Source: Methylobacter sp. S3L5C
GTDB lineage: Bacteria; Pseudomonadota; Gammaproteobacteria; Methylococcales; Methylomonadaceae
Direction of reading: 5' to 3'
NCBI RefSeq assembly: GCF_022788635.1
Contig: NZ_CP076024.1
Span: forward strand, 310,001 to 374,000
Length of the DNA stretch: 64,000 nt
Shown: one piece after another, positions 56,984 to 64,000 of the stretch
Position numbering within the stretch: position 1 is the first letter of the stretch
How the letters are laid out: each line of letters starts with the position of its first letter
The notes under the pieces: generated by a model
The model's input: the letters and a program-made list of their open reading frames with translations, nothing else
Databases searched by the model: none
What the model was told of the DNA's origin: nothing
Position numbers and translations under genes: made by a program

Positions 56984-57879
56984 CGACTCTGTCCAGACAA
57001 ATTCTTAGACTCATTAATTTGTTGATAAATGAAATATCCTGCAATCGCCAGTAGCAGCCACCCAGCAACTAAAGGGCCGATAATACCATCGTAACTGCTG
57101 ACCAGATAAAGATATTCCGAATTTAAATCGGTGTTAAATAATTTTTTACTCATTTTTATTTGCCATACCCAGCAAGTATGGCAACCGATACAGAGACCCA
57201 AACTAACTTTTACTTGTGTTCTGAGTACACCTAAAAAGATACCTACCATCAACAAGGCAAAAAATGCCGATAAATTGTCGGGGTTTATTACATTACCAAA
57301 CGCTTCGCCCAGCAATTTAAAACTACTGAACAGGTTAATATCCTGAACAGGCAGGTCAGTTTTTATACTTAAAAAATGCAGGCCGGCATAATAAATTGAG
57401 CTAATCAAAATGGCCGCTATAACAGACATTTTTTTATGCAAACTGACTAACAAAAGCCCTCGAAACAGCGGCTCTTCAATCAACGAAATCAGTAAGGCAA
57501 GTAATAAATTAATGGTCATGGTTTTAGCCAACAACCCGACTGTCACTACTTGTGTATCATCAAGCACATTGATTTCAAGTACCGACAGAATAATAAAAAC
57601 GGGCAGTAGGGTGATAAAACCCAATCCGAAGCCTTGTAATAATTGTTTAAAAAACAGCCGTGTCGGTGCAAAACCGAGCGCGTCTTTAGTAATTTTCAGG
57701 TAGGCCATCGCAGGAAAAATACTTAGCACCAAAAATAGCTGTGTTGAACGGGTTAATATTTGCCGAAAAGGAATGGCATCACCAATACCCAGCACCATAA
57801 AATAGCCTACAGTGCAGGATAATGTTGTCGCAGCCAGCAACACCAGAAACGGTACCATGGTATAAAAGAGATAACGCAT
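56980..57879 (-). CDS. CPBP-family intramembrane metalloprotease
   Basis: This polytopic membrane protein has 299 residues from ATG 57879. The CPBP (CAAX protease/bacteriocin-processing) motif is visible as ISLIEEPLFRGLLL (Glu-Glu-x3-Arg), with the second conserved segment SSIYYAGLHFLSI and the third around GLCIGCHTCWVW. Its start overlaps the rsmE stop (ATGA). The substrate is unknown. Confidence 0.85.
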   Translation of the reverse strand: MRYLFYTMVPFLVLLAATTLSCTVGYFMVLGIGDAIPFRQILTRSTQLFLVLSIFPAMAYLKITKDALGFAPTRLFFKQLLQGFGLGFITLLPVFIILSVLEINVLDDTQVVTVGLLAKTMTINLLLALLISLIEEPLFRGLLLVSLHKKMSVIAAILISSIYYAGLHFLSIKTDLPVQDINLFSSFKLLGEAFGNVINPDNLSAFFALLMVGIFLGVLRTQVKVSLGLCIGCHTCWVWQIKMSKKLFNTDLNSEYLYLVSSYDGIIGPLVAGWLLLAIAGYFIYQQINESKNLSGQSR

Positions 57880-58649
57880 CACATAACATCCGTACAAGAA
57901 GGCAAAACTTCTAAAGTCTGCGTGCCAAAATCACCCCACAGCATCTGCACGGCGGCCAAAGCAGCAAGAGAGGCTGTTTCGGTTCTTAATATACGACTTC
58001 CCATACGCACGGGAATAAAGCCTGCGGCTTTTGCGATATTGCGTTCCTGGTCAGAAAATCCGCCTTCCGGGCCGGTAAGTAAAGTCACTTGCTTATCTAT
58101 AGGTCTGATATCTGCCAACGTTTTGTCTGCATAGGGATCAAGAAATATTTTCAAGCCTTTCTGTTTACCAACCCACTGTTGCAATTGTTCGATTTCAGGC
58201 AATTCAGGCACACTTGTTCTGCCGCTTTGTTCGGCAGCATGTTGGACTATTTTTTGCCAATGCACCAAGCGTTGCGGTCTTTTTTCGCCTTTAAATTGCA
58301 CTACACAACGCTCGGTTAATAATGGCACAATAATATTAACGCCTAGTTCCACTGCTTTTTGTACGGTTAAATCCATTCTGTCGCCACGAGATATACCCAA
58401 GCCTAAAGTCACTAACAACGGTGATTCCACACTACGATCCTGCCATGTGTTAACCAAAACCAGCGCTACTTTTCGACTGACTTCGGCAATAGTGCATAAA
58501 TATTCACCGCCAGTTCCGTTAAATAAGATAATTTCAGCATCTTTCTTTAAGCGCAATACCGTTCTGACATAATGGCCATTGTCATCATCCAGCTGAATTT
58601 GTTTGCCCAAAGTCAAATCCGCTGAGGTATATAATCTGGAAACCCGCAT
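57879..58649 (-). CDS. rsmE: 16S rRNA (uracil-1498-N3)-methyltransferase
   Basis: This SPOUT methyltransferase has 256 residues from ATG 58649. Motifs: QIQLDDDNGHYVRTVLRLKK, VTLGLGISRGDRMDLTVQKA, VELGVNIIVPLLTERCVVQF, LLTGPEGGFSDQERNIAK and MGSRILRTETASLAALAAVQ. Complete. The ATG lies 1 bp beyond the bioA stop on the minus strand. Confidence 0.96.
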   Translation of the reverse strand: MRVSRLYTSADLTLGKQIQLDDDNGHYVRTVLRLKKDAEIILFNGTGGEYLCTIAEVSRKVALVLVNTWQDRSVESPLLVTLGLGISRGDRMDLTVQKAVELGVNIIVPLLTERCVVQFKGEKRPQRLVHWQKIVQHAAEQSGRTSVPELPEIEQLQQWVGKQKGLKIFLDPYADKTLADIRPIDKQVTLLTGPEGGFSDQERNIAKAAGFIPVRMGSRILRTETASLAALAAVQMLWGDFGTQTLEVLPSCTDVM

Positions 58650-58650
58650 A

Positions 58651-60000
58651 TTAATCCTTAACCGCTCGCTGTATGCCATCCCAAGCCACTGCAGCGATTA
58701 CTAAAAGCTCCTCTTCAGTAATAATGTAAGGAGGCATAAAATAGATGACATTGCCTAGCGGACGTAGCAATACCCCTTTAGACAGCGCATATTGATGGAC
58801 TTTAAGCCCGCGTCGTTCTTGCCATGGATACGGCTCGCGTGTTTGTTTGTTTTTGACCATTTCAATGGCCAGTATCATACCCGTCTGTCGAACTTCCGCG
58901 ACATGGGGATGCTCCTTAAAACGGACTGCTGCTTTCGCCATAGCCATGGCTAGTTGCTTATTATTGGCAATGACATTGTGTTGCTGAAAAATCTCCAGAG
59001 TTTCAAGTCCTGCCCTACAGGCTAACGCATTTCCGGTATAACTGTGCGAATGTAAAAATGCAGTCAATTTTTGATAATCATCATAAAACGCTTGATAGAC
59101 CTGATTAGTGGTTAATACTGCCGATAACGGCAAATAACCACCCGTTAAGCCTTTGGACAAACACATAAAATCCGGACTAATAGCGGCCTGTTCACAGGCA
59201 AATAATGTCCCCGTACGTCCAAAACCGACAGCAACTTCATCAGCAATTAAATGCACATGGTATTTATCGCAAGCCGCGCGCAGCAATTTTAAATAGACTG
59301 GATCGTACATACGCATACTACCAGCACACTGCACTAAAGGCTCAATAATAACAGCGCAAACAGTTTCAGCGTGTTCTTGTAATGTTTGCTCCATCAACGC
59401 GAAACGACGGATAGAATAATCTGCCCACGACTCTCCCGGTTCGCGATGATAACAGTCCGGGCCAGGCACCGTTATCACATCCATTAATAACGGCGCATAA
59501 GTTTCCTTATATAATGCGACATTGCCTACTGCTAACGCACCCAAAGTCTCGCCGTGATAACTGTTTTCCAGTGTTATAAATCGGGATTTTTGTGTTTGTC
59601 CGTGATTGCGCCAATAATGAAAGCTCATCTTAAGCGCCACTTCTACTGCCGCTGAACCATTATCGGCATAGAAACAACGATCAAGGCCTTTAGGAGTCAC
59701 TTCTACCAATTTTTCGGCCAATGTAATGGCCGACTCATGAGTAAATCCGGCAAAAATAACATGCTCCAAGGTATCGAGCTGGTCTTTTAAAGCGGCATTG
59801 ATACAAGGATTGGCATGACCAAACAAGTTAACCCACCACGAACTGATGGCATCCAGATAGCGATTACCATCATAATCTTCCAGCCAAACGCCCTGCCCTT
59901 TTTTTATGGGAATAATCGGGAAACTTTCGTGATCCTTCATTTGAGTGCAAGGATGCCACAAAACGGAATGGTCGCGGTTGGAAAGGGATTGATTAGTCAA
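58651..60000 (-). CDS. bioA: Adenosylmethionine-8-amino-7-oxononanoate aminotransferase
   Basis: This PLP enzyme makes diaminopelargonate for biotin, using S-adenosylmethionine as amino donor. It has 449 residues if TTG 60000 is used ([20 protein letters not shown]). Motifs: [58 protein letters not shown], and [14 protein letters not shown] with the PLP Lys. The start is uncertain: the frame is open to GTG 60051, but that extension is translated from a heptamer repeat, and no ribosome-binding site is visible. Confidence 0.92.
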   Translation of the reverse strand: MTNQSLSNRDHSVLWHPCTQMKDHESFPIIPIKKGQGVWLEDYDGNRYLDAISSWWVNLFGHANPCINAALKDQLDTLEHVIFAGFTHESAITLAEKLVEVTPKGLDRCFYADNGSAAVEVALKMSFHYWRNHGQTQKSRFITLENSYHGETLGALAVGNVALYKETYAPLLMDVITVPGPDCYHREPGESWADYSIRRFALMEQTLQEHAETVCAVIIEPLVQCAGSMRMYDPVYLKLLRAACDKYHVHLIADEVAVGFGRTGTLFACEQAAISPDFMCLSKGLTGGYLPLSAVLTTNQVYQAFYDDYQKLTAFLHSHSYTGNALACRAGLETLEIFQQHNVIANNKQLAMAMAKAAVRFKEHPHVAEVRQTGMILAIEMVKNKQTREPYPWQERRGLKVHQYALSKGVLLRPLGNVIYFMPPYIITEEELLVIAAVAWDGIQRAVKD

Positions 60001-60039
60001 GGTGAAAGGTGAAAGGTGAAAGGTGAAAGGTGAAAGGTG
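59999..60039. repeat. Heptamer tandem repeat AAGGTGA, 5.9 copies
   Basis: Five perfect copies of AAGGTGA and a sixth lacking the last base cover 41 bp. The end touches the likely TTG start of bioA. Copy-number change would shift the reading frame or the leader, as seven is not a multiple of three. Confidence 0.9.
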
Positions 60040-60057
60040 CCACAGATTCACAGATTA
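60040..60057 (+). repeat. 18-bp dispersed repeat CCACAGATTCACAGATTA
   Basis: Exactly equal to the reverse complement of 43243-43260, about 17 kb away, and 16/18 to 43189-43206. It lies directly after the heptamer array. A CCACGAA...TTCGTGG pair follows at about 60069-60107. Confidence 0.7.
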
Positions 60058-60183
60058 GACTCTTAATTACCACGAAGAAAAACCGTTAACTTTGTGCTAT
60101 TCGTGGTGAGTAAAAATGTTAAAAAACTTTTGCTTGACTACTTCTAATCAGTACATATCTGTAGCAGTTTATTTTTGAAGAAT

Positions 60184-61026
60184 TTATTTTAAACTCCCCA
60201 AAATTGCCAAAGTAGGAGCGGCTTGATTCATGGTATAAAAATGCAGGCCTGGCGCGCCATTATCCAGTAAGCGCTGACATAGATTACTGACCACATCCAG
60301 ACCGAAGGCTTGAACAGATTCCTTATCATCGCCAAAACTTTCCAGGCGTTTTTTCATCCATCGAGGAATATCAGCACCGCACATTTCCGAAAACCGAAAT
60401 AGTTGGGTATATTGGGTAATAGGCATAATACCGGGAATAACAGGAATAGTTATACCGTTTTTTTCACAAGCATCTACAAAGTAAAAGTAGGCTTCGGCAT
60501 TATAAAAATACTGGGTAATCGCTGCATTTGCACCGGCATCAACTTTACGCTTGAAGTTTTTAAAGTCTTCGGCCGCATTGGTAGATTGTGGATGAACTTC
60601 CGGGTAAGCGGCAACGTGAATTTGAAAGTAATCACCGGTTTCCTGACGAATAAACTCGACCAACTCATTGGCGTAACGAAATTCGCCAGCTGACATCATG
60701 CCTGATGGCAAATCACCCCTTAAGGCAACAATTTTCGCAATGCCATTATCCTGATAGTTTTTAAGAATCGTACGAATATTATCTTTAGTCGAAGCAACGC
60801 AGGATAAATGCGGTGCAGCCGCTATGCCTTTTTCCTGAATATCAATGACGGTATCGAAAGTTTTATCACGGGTTGAACCACCCGCACCAAAAGTAACAGA
60901 AAAAAAATCAGGATTAAGTTTTGCCAGCTTGCCATGCACTTGTTGTAAACTTACCGCTCCCTCTTCTGTTTTAGGTGGATAAAATTCAAAACTGAATAGT
61001 TGGGGATATTTTTTTTGTGATTGCAT
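60184..61026 (-). CDS. metF: Methylenetetrahydrofolate reductase
   Basis: MetF reduces 5,10-methylene-THF to 5-methyl-THF for methionine synthesis. It has 280 residues. Motifs: LFSFEFYPPKTEEGAVSLQQ, FFSVTFGAGGSTRDKTFDTV, PHLSCVASTKDNIRTILKNY, IVALRGDLPSG, and NAAITQYFYNAEAYFYFVD. Complete. It lies 174 bp downstream of ahcY, in the methyl-cycle group metK-ahcY-metF. Confidence 0.97.
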   Translation of the reverse strand: MQSQKKYPQLFSFEFYPPKTEEGAVSLQQVHGKLAKLNPDFFSVTFGAGGSTRDKTFDTVIDIQEKGIAAAPHLSCVASTKDNIRTILKNYQDNGIAKIVALRGDLPSGMMSAGEFRYANELVEFIRQETGDYFQIHVAAYPEVHPQSTNAAEDFKNFKRKVDAGANAAITQYFYNAEAYFYFVDACEKNGITIPVIPGIMPITQYTQLFRFSEMCGADIPRWMKKRLESFGDDKESVQAFGLDVVSNLCQRLLDNGAPGLHFYTMNQAAPTLAILGSLK

Positions 61027-61200
61027 TTTGGTCTCACTGACGGGAAGCTACCATGTAGCTACGCCAAGGTCTTCATGAAAATAACGCCGTGAATATTATG
61101 CGTATCTTACATCTGTAGATTGAGATGCAAGATGAAGAGACGCGAGTTGCGCCTCTACAGGCTTTGTATTCCGACGCCGAAGCGTGGACATAATGACAAA

Positions 61201-62493
61201 TCAATAACGATAATGATCAGCTTTGTAAGGTCCTTCAATCGGAACATTAATATACTTGGCTTGCGCGTCAGTTAACGTAGTTAAATTAACACCAATTTGC
61301 TTTAAGTGTGATCTGGCGACTTTTTCATCCAGATATTTAGGCAGAATATAGACTTTGTTTTCATACTGATCAGCATTTTTCCAAAGTTCTATTTGCGCTA
61401 AAACCTGATTACAAAATGAATTGGACATTACAAAACTAGGATGTCCTGTACCACAGCCTAAATTAACCAAACGACCTTCAGCTAAAATAAGCAAGCGCTT
61501 GCCATCAGGAAAAATAACATGATCAACCTGAGGCTTAATATTTTCCCATTCATATTGACGCAATGAGGCAATTTCAATTTCGGCATCAAAATGACCAATA
61601 TTACAAACAATAGCCTGATCTCTCATGGCCAACATATGTTCATGGGTAATAATGCCAAAGTTTCCTGTAGCCGTCACAAAAATGTTTGCAATTGGTGCAG
61701 CGTCTTCCATAGTCACGACGCGATAACCTTCCATAGCCGCTTGCAAAGCACAAATCGGGTCAATTTCAGTAATCCATACCGTTGCACCCAAACCACGCAA
61801 AGATTGAGCACTGCCTTTACCGACATCGCCATAACCACAGACTACGGCTATTTTTCCTGCAATCATGACATCGGTTGCACGTTTAATGGCATCAACCAAA
61901 GATTCTCTGCAACCATACAGATTGTCAAATTTTGATTTAGTCACTGAATCGTTAACATTAAAAGCAGGTACTTTTAACGTACCTTTTGCCACCATTTCAT
62001 ACAGACGTAACACACCTGTAGTGGTTTCTTCAGACAAACCTTTAACATCAGCCATTAATTCAGGGTAATTGTTATGCATCATGGTGGTTAAATCACCACC
62101 ATCATCCAAAATCATATTGGGTCTCCAACCATCAGGACCTTCAATAGTCTGAGCGATACACCATTCAGATTCTTCTTCAGTTTCACCTTTCCAGGCAAAA
62201 ACCGGGATACCTGCCTCAGCCATTGCAGACGCTGCATGATCCTGGGTAGAAAAAATATTACATGATGACCAACGCACTTCAGCACCTAAAGCCGTCAGTG
62301 TTTCCATTAATACCGCTGTTTGTATCGTCATGTGCAGACAACCTGCGATCCGCGCACCTTTTAACGGTTTTTCTGCTCCAAATTCTTCGCGCAAGGCCAT
62401 TAAGCCCGGCATTTCTGTTTCAGCAATATTGATTTCTTTACGGCCCCATGCTGCTAAAGCAATATCAGCGACTTTATAATCTTTTTGGCTCAT
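61201..62493 (-). CDS. ahcY: Adenosylhomocysteinase
   Basis: This NAD-dependent enzyme hydrolyses S-adenosylhomocysteine to homocysteine and adenosine. It has 430 residues. Motifs: [60 protein letters not shown], the NAD loop [20 protein letters not shown], and the C-terminal [10 protein letters not shown]. It lies 22 bp after metK, so the pair is probably one transcript; no SAH riboswitch fits in the gap. Confidence 0.98.
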   Translation of the reverse strand: MSQKDYKVADIALAAWGRKEINIAETEMPGLMALREEFGAEKPLKGARIAGCLHMTIQTAVLMETLTALGAEVRWSSCNIFSTQDHAASAMAEAGIPVFAWKGETEEESEWCIAQTIEGPDGWRPNMILDDGGDLTTMMHNNYPELMADVKGLSEETTTGVLRLYEMVAKGTLKVPAFNVNDSVTKSKFDNLYGCRESLVDAIKRATDVMIAGKIAVVCGYGDVGKGSAQSLRGLGATVWITEIDPICALQAAMEGYRVVTMEDAAPIANIFVTATGNFGIITHEHMLAMRDQAIVCNIGHFDAEIEIASLRQYEWENIKPQVDHVIFPDGKRLLILAEGRLVNLGCGTGHPSFVMSNSFCNQVLAQIELWKNADQYENKVYILPKYLDEKVARSHLKQIGVNLTTLTDAQAKYINVPIEGPYKADHYRY

Positions 62494-62515
62494 TATTTAT
62501 CTACCTTATTTATTA

Positions 62516-63679
62516 TTATTGGAGACCAGCCGCATCTTTTAATGCGTCAATTTTATCGGTTTTTTCCCAGCTAAATGTGTCTTCGGTACGACCAAAATGT
62601 CCATAAGCGGCTGTAGTTTGATAGATGGGTCTTAATAAATCCAACATTTTAATCAAACCTTTTGGCCTCAGATCGAAATTATCCCTGATAATCTGTACCA
62701 GCCTGTCTTCACTCAATTTACTGGTACCAAACGTTTCCACAGTAATGGAAGTTGGCTCGGCAACGCCAATCGCATAAGAAACCTGAATTTCACAACGCTC
62801 CGCCAAACCTGCAGCCACAATATTTTTTGCTACATAACGCGCCATATAGGCTGCCGAACGATCAACTTTTGAAGGATCTTTGCCTGAAAAAGCACCGCCA
62901 CCGTGTCTTGCCATGCCGCCGTAAGTATCAACAATAATTTTACGACCCGTTAAACCGCAATCGCCTACAGGTCCACCAATGATGAACTGTCCGGTCGGAT
63001 TGATAAAATATTTGGTATCTTTATGCAACCATTCTTTAGGCAGAACCGGCAGAATAATTTCGTCCATCACTGCTTCACACAATGATTTATAACTAATTTC
63101 TGGTGAATGCTGAGTAGATAAAACCACAGCATCAATGGCAACCGGCTTGTTATTTTCGTATCGGAAAGTAATTTGGCTCTTTGCATCAGGGCGTAACCAT
63201 GGCAGAGTCTTATTTTTACGAACTTCCGCCTGACGTTTGACCAGCAAATGTGAATAGGTAATCGGCGCCGGCATTAATACATCGGTTTCATTACTGGCGT
63301 AACCAAACATTAAACCCTGATCACCTGCACCCTGTTCGTGATTTTCATCCTCATCAACACCCATTGCGATGTCAGCAGATTGTTTGCCAATCGCATTAAG
63401 TACCGCACAACTTTTTCCGTCAAAGCCTATGTCGCCATGATCGTAACCGATTTCGCAAACTACTTTTCTGACCAGAGCTTCAAGATCAACCCAAGCATTA
63501 GTAGTAATTTCTCCGGCTAAAATAACCATGCCGGTTTTTACCAGTGTTTCACAAGCAACCCGTGATCGGGGATCTTGTGCCAGCAGTGCATCAAGAACTG
63601 CATCCGAAATTTGATCGGCAACTTTATCGGGATGACCTTCCGAAACCGATTCAGATGTAAAACTAAAGTTATTGCTCAC
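62516..63679 (-). CDS. metK: S-adenosylmethionine synthase
   Basis: The enzyme makes S-adenosylmethionine from methionine and ATP. It has 387 residues from GTG 63679 with a GGTGG site upstream. Motifs: [60 protein letters not shown] and [20 protein letters not shown]. All are intact. No riboswitch is seen in the 37 bp to the tRNA terminator. Confidence 0.98.
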   Translation of the reverse strand: MSNNFSFTSESVSEGHPDKVADQISDAVLDALLAQDPRSRVACETLVKTGMVILAGEITTNAWVDLEALVRKVVCEIGYDHGDIGFDGKSCAVLNAIGKQSADIAMGVDEDENHEQGAGDQGLMFGYASNETDVLMPAPITYSHLLVKRQAEVRKNKTLPWLRPDAKSQITFRYENNKPVAIDAVVLSTQHSPEISYKSLCEAVMDEIILPVLPKEWLHKDTKYFINPTGQFIIGGPVGDCGLTGRKIIVDTYGGMARHGGGAFSGKDPSKVDRSAAYMARYVAKNIVAAGLAERCEIQVSYAIGVAEPTSITVETFGTSKLSEDRLVQIIRDNFDLRPKGLIKMLDLLRPIYQTTAAYGHFGRTEDTFSWEKTDKIDALKDAAGLQ

Positions 63680-63716
63680 GTTACCACCTTTGTTAATGAT
63701 AAAAACTCAAATACAC

Positions 63717-63742
63717 AAAAGGCTGCATAAGCAGCCTTTTTT
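63717..63742 (-). terminator. Terminator after the CAU tRNA
   Basis: AAAAGGCTGC / GCAGCCTTTT with an ATAA loop forms a strong symmetric stem-loop between the tRNA and metK. On the minus strand the stem ends in TTTTG, so it can terminate the rpoD-tRNA transcript. Confidence 0.75.
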
Positions 63743-63747
63743 ATTTA

Positions 63748-63824
63748 TGGTGGGCCCTGTAGGACTTGAACCTACGACCTGCCGATTATGAGTCGGACGC
63801 TCTAACCAGCTGAGCTAAGGGCCC
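63748..63824 (-). tRNA. tRNA with CAU anticodon, probably tRNA-Ile2 (elongator Met as alternative)
   Basis: The minus strand folds into a cloverleaf: acceptor GGGCCCT/AGGGCCC (7 bp), D-arm GCTCAGCTGGTTAGAGC, anticodon loop CTCATAA with CAU, T-arm GTAGGTTCAAGTCCTAC, and an encoded CCA at 63748-63750. The body resembles E. coli ileX (TTAGCTCAG, CGACTCATAATCG, GGTTCAAGTCC). C4 and C5 of the acceptor are features that TilS uses to recognise tRNA-Ile2. E. coli ileX also lies near rpoD, so Ile2 is more likely than Met. Confidence 0.88.
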
Positions 63825-63835
63825 TAATTTGTTAC

Positions 63836-64000
63836 TTACTCACCGTCCAGAAAACATCTTAATTGTTCTGATCTGGAAGGATGTCTTAATTTTCGTAATG
63901 CTTTTGCTTCAATTTGACGAATTCGTTCACGCGTCACGTCAAACTGCTTACCAACTTCTTCCAAAGTATGATCGGTATTCATGTTGATGCCAAAACGCAT
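63836..64000 (-). CDS. rpoD: RNA polymerase sigma factor RpoD, C-terminal end (partial)
   Basis: The last 54 codons of rpoD. The frame is open to the window edge. The region 4.2 helix-turn-helix reads [20 protein letters not shown] then [20 protein letters not shown], which recognises the -35 element. The stop is TAA at 63836-63838. The tRNA gene follows after 11 bp and probably shares the transcript. Confidence 0.97.
   Translation of the reverse strand: MRFGINMNTDHTLEEVGKQFDVTRERIRQIEAKALRKLRHPSRSEQLRCFLDGE

Noticed and set aside
59999-60039. Heptamer array as a CRISPR-like or origin iteron array
   Set aside because: Units are contiguous without spacers and far shorter than CRISPR repeats; no replication gene is near.
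63680-63716. SAM or SAH riboswitch before metK/ahcY
   Set aside because: Only 37 bp separate metK from the tRNA terminator hairpin, and only 22 bp separate metK from ahcY; no room for the known folds.

Overview
The window is a chromosomal segment from a gammaproteobacterium with moderately AT-rich DNA. The gene orders ffh / rpsP-rimM-trmD-rplS, aroQ-accB-accC ... prmA ... dusB-fis ... purH ... purD, and rpoD followed by a CAU-anticodon tRNA are gammaproteobacterial. The protein flavour, the PEP-CTERM/exosortase-type acyltransferase, the lipid genes and the dispersed CACGAA / CACAGATT intergenic repeats suggest a methanotroph-like Methylococcales member. That last step is inference; no methane-oxidation gene lies in the window.

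Layout. 1-2812 is a nested insertion-sequence scar: a decayed IS1182-type transposase gene split by a complete 1418-bp DDE insertion sequence with 13-bp inverted repeats and a 6-bp target duplication. 3393-16371 is a flagellar basal-body and export cluster: fliT, a FliK-like gene and a small FlhB-C-terminal-like gene, divergent fliE, then fliF-G-H-I-J-K-L-M-N-O-P-Q-R in one tightly packed direction. A bidirectional terminator separates it from the convergent translation operon rpsP-rimM-trmD-rplS and from ffh. A CcsA-family membrane gene, a fatty-acid desaturase, a four-gene MCE/Mla-type lipid-transport operon, envelope proteins (glycine-zipper, SIMPL, an unknown exported protein) and a TonB-dependent receptor follow.

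32165-44598 is a conserved backbone (tsaC/sua5, aroQ, accB, accC, prmA, rlmI-like, dusB, fis, purH, purD). It is interrupted by two accessory insertions: a Bacteroidetes-looking exported protein (36122-36916) and a two-gene cysteine-rich module (39161-39887). A YefM/YoeB toxin-antitoxin pair flanked by a 25-bp direct repeat follows purD. 45370-57879 holds alkB, an orphan exosortase-associated acyltransferase, a YfiR / GGDEF-EAL / TonB-receptor operon with overlapping stops and starts, apeB-msrB, a TSUP permease, cca, yajQ and a CPBP protease. 57879-64000 carries rsmE, bioA, then metF, ahcY and metK (the S-adenosylmethionine cycle), a CAU tRNA and the 3' end of rpoD.

Intergenic DNA is rich in small repeats: two elements of about 250 bp with imperfect terminal inverted repeats (21063-21302 and 39891-40147), GC-rich hairpins, and a heptamer tandem array abutting the bioA start. 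No CRISPR array, prophage, rRNA operon or SAM/SAH riboswitch was seen.
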